From NCBI RefSeq assembly GCF_002163675.1, contig NZ_CP019334.1, positions 3,763,501 to 3,827,500 on the forward strand: a stretch of DNA of 64,000 nucleotides, in the 5' to 3' direction. Positions 10,459 to 19,308 of this stretch are shown in pieces (the stretch's first letter is position 1; every line of letters begins with the position of its first letter). Position numbers and translations under genes: made by a program. The stretch comes from Polaribacter sp. SA4-12 (GTDB taxonomy: Bacteria > Bacteroidota > Bacteroidia > Flavobacteriales > Flavobacteriaceae). The notes under the pieces were generated by a model. It worked only from the letters and a program-made list of their open reading frames with translations. It had not been told where the DNA came from and made no database searches.

Positions 10459-11994
10459 TTATTTGTTATTAATTATATTTTGAAGAATAGCTTCGTACTT
10501 TTTTACTTTTTCAGGAAATTTTGATGCAAGATTATTTTTTTCGCCTTTATCAATTTTTAAATCGAATAATTGAGGTTCTGATGATATACCTGCATTAATA
10601 CCTTTATCGTTTTTTATCCAATCATAGTTATTGCCTGTTTTAGGTTGAATATATTTGTACTTATGATCTCTATAAGCAAAAGTGTAGGCTTCCTCTAACA
10701 TAGAATCTCTTCCTTTTTTGCTTTTACCAATCCAAGTATTCCAATGATCTTGACTATCAATAACATCTTCTGGTAACTTTTGATTTGTCATTGCAGTAAT
10801 TGAAGCAACTAAATCTACTTGATTCATTAATGCATCTGATTTTGAGGGTAAAATTGTTTTAGGCCAATAAGCAATTGTTGGCACTCTTGTGCCACCTTCA
10901 TAAATACTATATTTTCCTCCAGAAAACTCTCCGGCAGGTTTGTGATTCCCAATTAACTCTACTGCTTGGTCTAAATAACCATCATTTAAAACGGGGCCAT
11001 TGTCACTCGTGAAAATGATAACTGTGTTATCTGCAATTCCAAGTTCTTCTACCTTTTTTATAATCTCTCCAACTACATAATCCACTTGAACTATAGCATC
11101 TCCTCTTGGTCCCATTTCACTTTTACCTTTAAAAGAATTATGTGGAGATCTAGGTACGTGAATATCATGAAAAGAATAAAATAAAAAGAAAGGATTTTTA
11201 TGATTTTCATCTATAAATTGATGAGCTTTTTTAGTAAAAACAAAAGGAAAATCTTCATCAATCCATTCAGCAGATTTCCCTCCACCCATATAACCAATTC
11301 GACTTAAACCGTTAACAATTGTTTTGTTGTGTTGTGGATCTGCAACTTGTTTTCTTAATTCAGGGTTTTCTATTCCTGTTGGTCTATTTCCAACTTTTTG
11401 ATCATAGCTAACAGAAAGAGGATCTTCTTTAGATAAATTTAAGACAGTACCGTTTTCCATAAATACAGTAGGTACTCTGTCACCAGTTGCTGGAAGTAAA
11501 AAGCTATAATCGAATCCAACTTGATTCGGACCAAGAGTAATTTTTTCATTCCAGTTAATATTACCGTCTCCTAAACCTAAATGCCATTTACCTACTACAC
11601 CAGTTGTATAACCAGCTTTTTGTAAAATTTTAGGTAAAGTAGTAGCGGTAGTATCAATCAATAACGGAGCATCTCCCTGTAAAACTGCAGCATTTTTTCT
11701 AAAAGCGTAATTCCCTCTTAAAAGTGAGTATCTAGAAGGCGTACAAGTTGCAGCAGAACTATGTGCATCTGTAAAAAGCAAACCATTTTTTGCCATTTTA
11801 TCAATGTTGGGGGTTTTAACACCTACAGCTCCATAACAACCAACATCTGCATATCCTAAATCATCGACATATAAAATGATGATATTTGGTTTTTTTGATG
11901 TTTCATTATCAACTTTATTGATGTTTTTTTCATTTCCACAAGAAAGTAGCGTTAATAAGATTGCAAATAATAAGATTGTCTGTTTTTTATACAT
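10459..11994 (-). CDS. S1-family sulfatase lipoprotein, Cys type
   Basis: A sulfatase of 511 residues with lipobox LLSC (C19). The metal ligands lie in LYVDDLGYAD (D44-D45). The formylglycine motif is C84-T-P-S-R88, with further S1 motifs GKWHLG, HVPRSPH and FTSDNGPV. The start is ATG 11994, one base after the GH16 stop, so it is the second gene of the leftward operon. The LGYADVGCYG opening is common among S1 enzymes that desulfate galactose-based glycans, but the position specificity cannot be read directly. Confidence 0.93.
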   Translation of the reverse strand: MYKKQTILLFAILLTLLSCGNEKNINKVDNETSKKPNIIILYVDDLGYADVGCYGAVGVKTPNIDKMAKNGLLFTDAHSSAATCTPSRYSLLRGNYAFRKNAAVLQGDAPLLIDTTATTLPKILQKAGYTTGVVGKWHLGLGDGNINWNEKITLGPNQVGFDYSFLLPATGDRVPTVFMENGTVLNLSKEDPLSVSYDQKVGNRPTGIENPELRKQVADPQHNKTIVNGLSRIGYMGGGKSAEWIDEDFPFVFTKKAHQFIDENHKNPFFLFYSFHDIHVPRSPHNSFKGKSEMGPRGDAIVQVDYVVGEIIKKVEELGIADNTVIIFTSDNGPVLNDGYLDQAVELIGNHKPAGEFSGGKYSIYEGGTRVPTIAYWPKTILPSKSDALMNQVDLVASITAMTNQKLPEDVIDSQDHWNTWIGKSKKGRDSMLEEAYTFAYRDHKYKYIQPKTGNNYDWIKNDKGINAGISSEPQLFDLKIDKGEKNNLASKFPEKVKKYEAILQNIINNK

Positions 11995-11995
11995 A

Positions 11996-12838
11996 CTATT
12001 CTTTTTTTAATGTGTAAGACCTTACCCAGTCGTAATAAGTTGTATTTTTTGAGTTGTCAGCCAATTCTTCTGGAGTTGGAGCTGTTTCCCAATCATACGT
12101 TTCTGTAACCATATGCATATACATAGGTCTATCAAAAGGAGTTTCACTAAACTCTTTACTTGGATTCATTGTAAATTGATACTTACCATCTAAATATATT
12201 TTTATAGTACTAGCATCTACCCACCAGCAGCCATAAACATGATAAGCTTCATTTGCAGGAGGGGCTATTTTTGGATGAACTTCTGGTCCTTTAGATTTTA
12301 CAATTCTTTCTCCTTCACATGAATAATGAAAAATATGAGTATTAGAGTGTAGTTTTCTTGTAAAATCGGCTCCTTTTTTTTGTTGACCAACAATTTCTAC
12401 AATATCTAATTCTAATTGTTCTGTTGGGCAATCGTTATTTTCAGCTTTGTTTTTTAACCAAAATGTTGATGACATAGAAATGCTAGAAGCTTTCATTTTT
12501 GCTTCATAATAACCATAAAAAGCATCGGTTGCTACAGAGGCAACTGCTCCACCCGCAATATTATATTTTTCATCACCTTTTAATACTGAATTTTTGATAT
12601 GAAGATTTCCATATTTTACAGAAACAGCAGAAGCTCTAAAAGTTGCAGGTGGTCTTCCGTTTTTCCAATAAGGAGATCTGTCATACCATTTTTTATCATC
12701 CAATTTATCTCCTTCAAACTCATCAGAAAATTTTTCATTTTTAACCCATTTAAAACCTTTTGGAGGTGCAGGTGTTTGTGAATGAATAATTATTGAAGTA
12801 ATTAAAAAACATAGAAAAAATACTGTTTTCTGATTCAT
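11996..12838 (-). CDS. GH16-family endo-galactanase (agarase/porphyranase-like)
   Basis: This is an endo-acting GH16 enzyme of 280 residues with a signal peptide ending near IIIHS (residue 20). The catalytic motif is E143-L-D145-I-V-E148, with one extra residue between D and the second E as in the beta-bulge GH16 group. MSSTFWLKN (residues 122-130) just before it is typical of agarases and porphyranases. The C-terminal WVRSYTL strand completes the jelly-roll. I chose ATG 12838 rather than the frame opening at 12865, because the promoter -7 box at 12863-12870 overlaps that upstream region. It is the only obvious endo-glycanase here and leads an operon of eight or more genes down to position 1. 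Beta-agarase versus porphyranase versus another galactanase is not resolved. Confidence 0.9.
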   Translation of the reverse strand: MNQKTVFFLCFLITSIIIHSQTPAPPKGFKWVKNEKFSDEFEGDKLDDKKWYDRSPYWKNGRPPATFRASAVSVKYGNLHIKNSVLKGDEKYNIAGGAVASVATDAFYGYYEAKMKASSISMSSTFWLKNKAENNDCPTEQLELDIVEIVGQQKKGADFTRKLHSNTHIFHYSCEGERIVKSKGPEVHPKIAPPANEAYHVYGCWWVDASTIKIYLDGKYQFTMNPSKEFSETPFDRPMYMHMVTETYDWETAPTPEELADNSKNTTYYDWVRSYTLKKE

Positions 12839-12862
12839 TATCGAATTCGTTAAAATGAATAG

Positions 12863-12924
12863 CAAATTTAAAGGAATATAAAACCTGTAATAATTACATA
12901 TGTTTTTTATAGTATAACAAATGT
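12863..12924 (-). promoter_or_regulatory. GH16 operon promoter with paired CATATGT-like half-sites
   Basis: Read on the minus strand: distal half-site ACATTTGT (12917-12924), proximal ACATATGT (12896-12903) and -7 box TAAATTTG (12863-12870). The half-site centres are 21 bp apart and the proximal centre is 33 bp from the -7 centre. ATG 12838 follows 25 bp after the box. Confidence 0.75.
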
Positions 12925-12933
12925 ATTTTTAAT

Positions 12934-13842
12934 CTACTTTAAAATCCATTTCTTTAATAATTGCGTCCAGTTACCGATGTTTTTATTACTTTTTCCAAAC
13001 CCAAAACCATGACCTCCTTTTGGATAAATATGAAATTCTGTTGGAATATTTTTACTTTTTAAGGCTTGGTAAAAAAGCAAAGAATTTTCGATTGGAACAG
13101 CATTATCATCTGTACAATGAATGATAAAAGTTGAGGGTGTTTCCTTAGAAACTTGTAATTCGTTTGAAAATAAATTCACTAGTTTTTCACTCGGTTTTTT
13201 ACCTAAAAGATTAAATCGAGACCCTTTATGAGTACTGTTTTTTTTCATTGAAATTACTGGATAAATAAGTGCCATAAAGTTTGGCTTTGCACTAAGAGTA
13301 TCTATAATATCTTTAGCTTCATAGGATTTAAAATTAAATTTAGTGCCTAAAGTAGAGGCTAAATGACCTCCAGCAGAAAAACCAATGACTCCAATTTTGG
13401 TAGGGTCAATATTATACTTTTTACTATCATTTCTAATCAATCTAATTGCTCTTTGTGCATCTTGTAAAGGAGCTAAATGAGGTTTTATAATAGATTTAGA
13501 GTTTGGAAGCCTATATTTTAAGACAAAAGCAGTAACGCCAATAGAATTAAACCATTTAGCAAAGTCTAAGCCTTCATAATCATATGCTAAAACACCGTAA
13601 CCTCCTCCAGGTAAAATTAATACTGCTTTTTTATTGGCAAGTTGTTTTGGTGCTATAAAAACATCAAAACTTGGGTTTTGAACATTTGAAATTCTAGTAA
13701 TATTTGTAGTTATAACGATTTCTTTGTCAGATGATTCTATTTGATTTGGAACTGTTTTCCAAAGCAGAACAGTTTCATTTTGTGAAAACGAAATTTGAGT
13801 TGTTAGTACAAAGCAAAAGATTAGAATTAATGATTTTCTCAT
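12934..13842 (-). CDS. Secreted alpha/beta hydrolase (acetyl-esterase/lipase-like)
   Basis: The 302-residue protein has a signal peptide ending near QISFSQ (residue 21). The fold is alpha/beta hydrolase of the BD-FAE/acetyl xylan esterase-like group. The oxyanion segment is LPGGGYG, the nucleophile elbow is GFSAGGH and the likely catalytic His is in KGGHGFG near the C-terminus, with an Asp in HCTDDN. It probably removes acyl esters from the glycan in the periplasm. It overlaps the upstream DUF1080 gene by 4 bp (ATGA), so the two are coupled. Its stop lies about 95 bp from the GH16 start, with the GH16 promoter in between. Confidence 0.85.
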   Translation of the reverse strand: MRKSLILIFCFVLTTQISFSQNETVLLWKTVPNQIESSDKEIVITTNITRISNVQNPSFDVFIAPKQLANKKAVLILPGGGYGVLAYDYEGLDFAKWFNSIGVTAFVLKYRLPNSKSIIKPHLAPLQDAQRAIRLIRNDSKKYNIDPTKIGVIGFSAGGHLASTLGTKFNFKSYEAKDIIDTLSAKPNFMALIYPVISMKKNSTHKGSRFNLLGKKPSEKLVNLFSNELQVSKETPSTFIIHCTDDNAVPIENSLLFYQALKSKNIPTEFHIYPKGGHGFGFGKSNKNIGNWTQLLKKWILK

Positions 13843-14765
13843 GAGTTCTTTTTATTAAAGAAAGCACTTGCTTGTTTTTTGCAGAACTGTGGTATTTCTG
13901 ATATTTGCTTCAATTTCATTTGTTTATAATAGATTTCTGCAGCTTCAGATTGAATCTGAATTTTACCTTCTGTCATTGTTTGCCAAGTACCGTTCAATTT
14001 AGCAAAACCATCTTTTACAATCATTACAATTTTTCCATTTAAAACATGTATTGAAACATTGTCTAAACAGATTAGCTCCATTGTATTCCATTCTCCATGT
14101 GGTTTTTCAGGATCTCCAGGTTTAAAGCATCTTCCTGTTTCAAAATCTGGTCTGTTCCAAGAAAAATCATTCAGTTTTCCAGCCGGATCAAAAACATATT
14201 TATCTCCAATTTTTGTTGATGGACTTTTAGCTTTTACATCTGTTTTACCTTCACCAATTGTAATGAAATCTCCACAATCTGTTTCTTGAACTTCGCATTC
14301 TAAACTCGTCATCCAAACATTCCAAAAATCGGTATAATCACCAACACTGTGATATAAAATTCCGCTATTCCTTTTCTTATTTAAACGTGGTTTCCATTTT
14401 TTATTTCCCCACTTAAATTGCCATTTTAAATGATAATTTTTATATTCTTTCTTAGTAACTAAACCAGCAAAAATCTCACCAGTAATTTTTAAAACATTTT
14501 CGTTTCCTTGTTTTATCACAGAAAACACTTTTTTAGGATCTTTATTTAAGCCTATTGGTTTTCCTATTCTAACATCGTCAAATTTCTCATAACCTTCAAT
14601 TTCGGTAGAAGTATGTGGAGCTCCCATCCAAACGTCCCAAGAGGATAAATTTTTATCAATTAGATCTTGCCATTCATTATTTATCTTGACTTTTTCAGCC
14701 TCGTTTTTATTTGTTTTACAAAATGTAAAGCTTACAACTATTAATATTAGAGCAATTTTTTTCAT
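13839..14765 (-). CDS. DUF1080 protein (3-keto-glycoside hydrolase-like)
   Basis: The product is 308 residues. The N-terminus looks like a signal peptide with a Cys at 16 (SFTFC); Phe before Cys makes lipidation uncertain. The rest is one DUF1080 concanavalin-like domain (LSSWDVWMGA, KITGEIFAG, NSGILYHSV, ECEVQETDCGD, GKIQIQSEAAEIYYK). Family members studied in gut Bacteroides act in oxidoreductive 3-keto-glycoside cleavage, and that is the best guess here. The domain is closely similar to the C-terminal half of the ThuA-DUF1080 fusion at 17699-19297. It sits between an acyltransferase gene (8-bp gap) and an esterase gene (4-bp overlap). Confidence 0.85.
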   Translation of the reverse strand: MKKIALILIVVSFTFCKTNKNEAEKVKINNEWQDLIDKNLSSWDVWMGAPHTSTEIEGYEKFDDVRIGKPIGLNKDPKKVFSVIKQGNENVLKITGEIFAGLVTKKEYKNYHLKWQFKWGNKKWKPRLNKKRNSGILYHSVGDYTDFWNVWMTSLECEVQETDCGDFITIGEGKTDVKAKSPSTKIGDKYVFDPAGKLNDFSWNRPDFETGRCFKPGDPEKPHGEWNTMELICLDNVSIHVLNGKIVMIVKDGFAKLNGTWQTMTEGKIQIQSEAAEIYYKQMKLKQISEIPQFCKKQASAFFNKKNS

Positions 14766-14773
14766 AAGTTATT

Positions 14774-15922
14774 TTATGATTTAAATTTTTTATTAATCCA
14801 TTTACGAGTAGGGTTTTCTAGATATTTATAAGATAAAAACCCAACAAATATTGTAATCAGCATAAAAATTATAAATGAGACTCTTGCTTCCATAAGACTT
14901 CCATTTAATGGTCTTAGTATTCCACCAACTTTTTTATCTACGTTCAGCATAAAATAAAATGATATCATGTTTATAATAAACATATGCCATATGTAGATAG
15001 AGAAAGACCAATCTCCTAGTTTTCTAAGAAATTTGAATGAATACAACTTATCAATGATTGAACTTCCATAAGCTGAAGATAAAATTATCATCATAAAAAT
15101 AAATACAGTTACTGTATCATACCAATGGTAATACATTGAGATAATGCATAGCGCGATTAATGATAGAAATACCCAGACATTAGAGAAAACTTTTTTTAAT
15201 GTCGAAAACTTGTATACTTGCCAAACTATCATTCCTGCAATAAAACCAACAATACCCCTTAATGTTCCCCAATGCCAATTTACATCTAAATCTATCTTTT
15301 TTGGATCTGGTGGAAAATTTAAAAAAGGATGCAATGGAGCAAGAACAGTTTCAATAAAAAACCAAAGAGAAATTACGGAAATTAAGGCTAAAAACCACTT
15401 TTTATAACCTACTTTTTTAAAAAAGATAAATAGGAAAGGAAAGATAACATAAGCCCACCATTCTGCACTTAAACTCCACGCTGGCATATTCCAAGTAGCG
15501 AAATCAAAAATACCAACTGTTTCTAAAAACAATAACTGAAACGGAATTGCATCTAATCTATAAAGATGTTGATTCCAATCACTTAAAAATTGAAATTTAT
15601 CAATGCATAAATACCCAAGAAATAGAAGTAATTCTGCACCAATTACTAAAACGTGAAGTGGATATATTCTAGCCAATCTTGATATTAAAAAATTCTTATA
15701 GCTTTTCTTTTCTAAACCTTTATTAAAGACGTCTTCATATACGTAACACATTATAAAACCACTTAAGATAAAAAACAAATCTACCATTAAGTACAATTTA
15801 TCTATTAGACCTGCTGCTTCATATGGAAATATAGCGCCTAAAAAAAAATGAAAATGTAATGTAGTAACAAGTATAGCTGCAATACCTCTTAAAGATGATA
15901 AATTGTGTAGGTATGGTTTCAT
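14774..15922 (-). CDS. Membrane acyltransferase, OafA/YrhL type (acyltransferase family 3)
   Basis: This 382-residue integral membrane protein has about ten hydrophobic segments. It opens with LSSLRGIAAILVTTLHF, the family signature in which the conserved R and H (R14, H23) belong to the active site. An ENP motif lies near the C-terminus (KYLENPTRKW). Such enzymes transfer acyl groups onto envelope glycans. Its place at the head of a DUF1080-esterase operon inside a degradation locus is unusual. It may modify the cell's own surface glycan or an import intermediate; neither can be read from the sequence. No clear copy of the shared PUL operator lies in the 84-bp gap upstream. Confidence 0.88.
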   Translation of the reverse strand: MKPYLHNLSSLRGIAAILVTTLHFHFFLGAIFPYEAAGLIDKLYLMVDLFFILSGFIMCYVYEDVFNKGLEKKSYKNFLISRLARIYPLHVLVIGAELLLFLGYLCIDKFQFLSDWNQHLYRLDAIPFQLLFLETVGIFDFATWNMPAWSLSAEWWAYVIFPFLFIFFKKVGYKKWFLALISVISLWFFIETVLAPLHPFLNFPPDPKKIDLDVNWHWGTLRGIVGFIAGMIVWQVYKFSTLKKVFSNVWVFLSLIALCIISMYYHWYDTVTVFIFMMIILSSAYGSSIIDKLYSFKFLRKLGDWSFSIYIWHMFIINMISFYFMLNVDKKVGGILRPLNGSLMEARVSFIIFMLITIFVGFLSYKYLENPTRKWINKKFKS

Positions 15923-16006
15923 TATAAAAGTTTAGAGCAAAAAAAAAATCGCATTATATATACACTTTGTATAATAACACGATTCTTCTGAATAAAGCTT
16001 AGGGGC

Positions 16007-17569
16007 TTATTTTTTTGGTGTTATTTTGAAAGAGAAAGCGTGGTTTCCTACCTTTTTTGGTAGCTTAATTGTTAAGTGTTTAGTATCTCTAGAAAATTCT
16101 AAATCACCTTCATTTCCAAACATTTGTATAGAAGCAATTTCTGATGTGTAAATTTCACTTCCTTCTTTTAATGCTCTAATATTTAATTTTCCATTTGTTG
16201 GCCAATCTAAAACTGTTGCATATACAATATCTCCTTTTGTTGTAAAACGGATATCTTTAGATGTATTGTCAGCATTTTTTTCTTCACTTAAATGTCCTTC
16301 AACAACCTCTGCATCACCTTCACCATAAATTTCAAAAGTTCTTGTACCATAAATAGCTTCACCATTTACTTTTAACCATTGTCCCATTTCTAGTAGACGT
16401 TCTTTAACTGGTTCTGGTATTGTTCCATTCGCTCTTGGTGTAATATTTAATAATACAGCTCCGTTTTTACTTACCACATCTACTAAAAAGTCAATAAGTC
16501 TATTCGTAGATTTGTACCTAGGGTTACTAATGTGAGACCAAGATTTCCAATCGATAGAATCATCAGTTAACCAAGGAAAATCTTTCTTTTCGCTCATTCT
16601 AGATCTTTCTAAATCTAAAACTGCTGTTCCTTGCTTAAAATCGTGAAATTTATAGGTTGCTAAAACTTCTTTTCCACTTTTGTCTGCTGTATTGTAATAG
16701 TGTTCTAAAAACTCCTTTCTATGTTCTTCACTTACAACATCCATTTTATTATCAAACCAAACTAAATCTGGATCATATTTTGTAATAATTTCTTTTAACC
16801 TAGCTAACCATTCATCATTAAATTTTTTGTCAGCTAAAGGATAATATTTTTCAACTCCATTTTCGATTTCGTGGTTACTACGTGGCATTTGGTTGTCTCC
16901 TTTTTTTAATTTAGGACCATATAAACCAGCATATTTTGGGTTAGAAGCATCTGTAGTTTCATCCCAAGTTGGGTACCATCCAAATAACCATTGACGATGA
17001 TAGGTTGCAATAAATTTCATATCTCTCTTACGAATTTCTTTTGCTAATTCACCCATAACATCACGTTTTGGTCCCATATCTTTAGCATCCCATTCTGTTA
17101 AATCACTATCCCACATTGCAAAACCATCTGCGTGTTCAGATACTGGGCCTGCAAATTTTGCACCTGCTTTTTGAAACAAATCTGCCCATTCTGCAGCATC
17201 AAATTTTTCTGCTTTAAACATTGGTATAAAATCTTTGTATCCAAATTCTTTTAAAGGTCCGTATTTTTCTACGTGATGCTTATTGAAAAGACTTGCTTCT
17301 CCATTTTTAGCTTCAGGATTATTTGCATTTACATACATCCAATGTGCATACCATTCGTTTTCAAATTCAGGTACAGAATAAGGCCCCCAATGACAATAAA
17401 TACCAAATTTGGCATCTAAAAACCATTCTGGAGTTTTATGTTCTTTTAAAGATTCCCACTCTGCAGTATATTTTGGTGCCTCTACTTTTACTTCCTTTTT
17501 AGTTTCCTTGCAAGCAAAAAGTGTAAGAAAGGTAATGCATACTAATAATAATTGTTTTATAGATTTCAT
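16007..17569 (-). CDS. GH29-family exo-alpha-L-fucosidase / alpha-L-galactosidase
   Basis: A GH29 enzyme of 520 residues with lipobox LFAC (C20). The active-site region opens with GIYCHWGPYSVPEFENEWY (about residues 56-74). The nucleophile is D273 in LVWFDNK, and VLLNITPRANG follows near residue 370. GH29 enzymes hydrolyse alpha-L-fucosides with retention, and some red-algal-galactan members act on alpha-L-galactosides, since L-fucose is 6-deoxy-L-galactose. In a galactan locus with a fucose-isomerase-like enzyme, L-galactosidase is a plausible reading. It is expressed alone from its own promoter with paired CATATG half-sites at 17600-17661. Confidence 0.92.
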   Translation of the reverse strand: MKSIKQLLLVCITFLTLFACKETKKEVKVEAPKYTAEWESLKEHKTPEWFLDAKFGIYCHWGPYSVPEFENEWYAHWMYVNANNPEAKNGEASLFNKHHVEKYGPLKEFGYKDFIPMFKAEKFDAAEWADLFQKAGAKFAGPVSEHADGFAMWDSDLTEWDAKDMGPKRDVMGELAKEIRKRDMKFIATYHRQWLFGWYPTWDETTDASNPKYAGLYGPKLKKGDNQMPRSNHEIENGVEKYYPLADKKFNDEWLARLKEIITKYDPDLVWFDNKMDVVSEEHRKEFLEHYYNTADKSGKEVLATYKFHDFKQGTAVLDLERSRMSEKKDFPWLTDDSIDWKSWSHISNPRYKSTNRLIDFLVDVVSKNGAVLLNITPRANGTIPEPVKERLLEMGQWLKVNGEAIYGTRTFEIYGEGDAEVVEGHLSEEKNADNTSKDIRFTTKGDIVYATVLDWPTNGKLNIRALKEGSEIYTSEIASIQMFGNEGDLEFSRDTKHLTIKLPKKVGNHAFSFKITPKK

Positions 17570-17599
17570 TGTCTGTTTTTTATAGTCTATTTCTAATAG

Positions 17600-17661
17600 C
17601 TAAATTATAGATAAGCGTATTTATTGCTAATTCCATATGAGTATAATGTTATAACATATGT
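17600..17661 (-). promoter_or_regulatory. GH29 promoter with paired CATATGT-like half-sites
   Basis: Minus strand: distal ACATATGT (17654-17661), proximal TCATATGG (17633-17640) and -7-like box TAATTTAG (17600-17607). The same 21-bp and 33-bp spacings apply. ATG 17569 is 31 bp further on. Confidence 0.7.
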
Positions 17662-17698
17662 TTTTTAATAATCCCTGTATTCTATTATTAAAATTTGA

Positions 17699-19297
17699 TT
17701 ATAAGTTTTTTAACGATTTTGGAAAATTGGAAATAGGAGTAATTTTAATATTTTTATAATAAACTTCTGCTGCTTCTGACTGAATTTGAATTTTACCTTG
17801 TGTTACTGGTATTGTTTTTCCTCCAATGTCATAACGAGCATTTTTAATTCTATTAACTATAACTCCATTTACTAAATGAATACTTTCATTTCCTAAACAA
17901 TATATCTCAAGAGTATTCCATTCTCCATTTGAATTTTCATTTAATTTAGATTTACTTGCTTGACCAGATTCAAAACCACCTGCCCATTTTAGAGGAGCTT
18001 CTTTTCCTTTAGGATTGTAAACAAATTTATTAAACTGACCCTCTTTGTTTTTAATTCTATCTGAAGGAACATCACCATAAACATCACCTAAAGCAATAAA
18101 ATCTCCACAATCTCCTTCTTGAACTTGAAACTCTAAAGAAGACATCCAAACATTCCAAAAAGCGCCATGAATACCTTTTGCGTGGTATAAAATTCCGCTA
18201 TCTCTTTTGTCTTGTAAACGAGGTTTCCATTTTTTTTCTCCCCATTTAAATTGAGCAGTAAAATGATAATCACCATATTCATTTTTAGTAGTTAAACCGC
18301 CATAAATTTCACCAGTAATTTTTAAAACATCTTCGCCATTTTCTTTTATCACAGAGAAAACTTTTTTAGGATCATTGTTTAATCCCATTGGTTTTCCTGT
18401 TTTAACGTTTTCAGATTTCTCAAAATCTACATCTACTGAAGGGTGTACAGCACCCATCCAAACATCCCATTTAGATAAGTTATTATCTAAAAGGTTTTCA
18501 CCTTCTTTATCAAGTTGAACATTCGTTTCTCCTAATGCCCAAGAAATTCCTTCCTTTAAGTGTTGAAGAAAATCGGAGTCTGCAAAAGTATCATCTGCGT
18601 GTCCCATTCCTGTATAAAAAATACGTCCACCTTCATAATGATGATACCAAGCAATGTCATGTTTAGTTCCCATTCTTTTACCTTTATAGCTATTCTCATC
18701 TAATTCTAATAAGACATTTACATGAGACTGCACAGGCTCTTTAAAGTTGTACCATTCATCAAATTTTTGAAAAGTATTACCATAATGTGCAATTGAAGGG
18801 TGTTTGTTTTCTTTATGAACTTTTATAACAGCAGTTTGTTGTTCTGGATGTGATTTAAATTGAGCTCCTATCATTTCTGAATAAAATGGCCATTTATGTT
18901 CTGTGTCTGATGCAGAATGTAAGCCTACAAAACTACCACCTTCATTTATGTATTTTATAAAAGCTTTCTCTTGTTGAGAGTTTAAGATATCTCCTGTTGT
19001 GTTTAAAAAAATAATGTTTTTATAATTTTTAAGGTTTTCATCATTAAATTGATTAGAATCTTCTGTTGTTTCTATTTTCCAATTATTTTCTAACCCTAAT
19101 TTTTTAATAGCCGTAATTCCTGCTGGAATAGATTTATGACGCCAACCATTTGTTTTAGAAAAAACCAAAATTGTATTTTCTATTTTGTTGGAGCTTTTCG
19201 AAACCGTATTATTTACTTGTTTCGATTTGCAACTTATAAAAATTATTGAAATACTAAATATTGAAAATAGTAAGACTTTCTTTATTTTTTTTTGCAT
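17699..19297 (-). CDS. ThuA-DUF1080 fusion lipoprotein
   Basis: The product is 532 residues from ATG 19297; the frame also extends one codon to a TTG at 19300, which I reject. A lipobox FISC lies near residue 23. Residues about 38-250 form a ThuA domain of class I glutamine amidotransferase-like fold (ILVFSKTNGWRH, GGSFVGLHSASD, GRIFYTGMGH). Residues about 260-532 are a DUF1080 domain (LSKWDVWMGA, RDSGILYHA, EFQVQEGDCGD). ThuA and DUF1080 proteins recur with Gfo/Idh/MocA dehydrogenases and TIM-barrel isomerases in 3-keto-sugar pathways, and both of those are encoded at 39807-42010. The start lies 11 bp after the GH3 stop. Confidence 0.87.
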   Translation of the reverse strand: MQKKIKKVLLFSIFSISIIFISCKSKQVNNTVSKSSNKIENTILVFSKTNGWRHKSIPAGITAIKKLGLENNWKIETTEDSNQFNDENLKNYKNIIFLNTTGDILNSQQEKAFIKYINEGGSFVGLHSASDTEHKWPFYSEMIGAQFKSHPEQQTAVIKVHKENKHPSIAHYGNTFQKFDEWYNFKEPVQSHVNVLLELDENSYKGKRMGTKHDIAWYHHYEGGRIFYTGMGHADDTFADSDFLQHLKEGISWALGETNVQLDKEGENLLDNNLSKWDVWMGAVHPSVDVDFEKSENVKTGKPMGLNNDPKKVFSVIKENGEDVLKITGEIYGGLTTKNEYGDYHFTAQFKWGEKKWKPRLQDKRDSGILYHAKGIHGAFWNVWMSSLEFQVQEGDCGDFIALGDVYGDVPSDRIKNKEGQFNKFVYNPKGKEAPLKWAGGFESGQASKSKLNENSNGEWNTLEIYCLGNESIHLVNGVIVNRIKNARYDIGGKTIPVTQGKIQIQSEAAEVYYKNIKITPISNFPKSLKNL

Positions 19298-19308
19298 CAA
19301 AAATTATT

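Noticed and set aside
12839..12865. Upstream start of the GH16 gene at 12865
   Set aside because: The nine extra codons would overlap the promoter box at 12863-12870, and the signal peptide is normal from ATG 12838.
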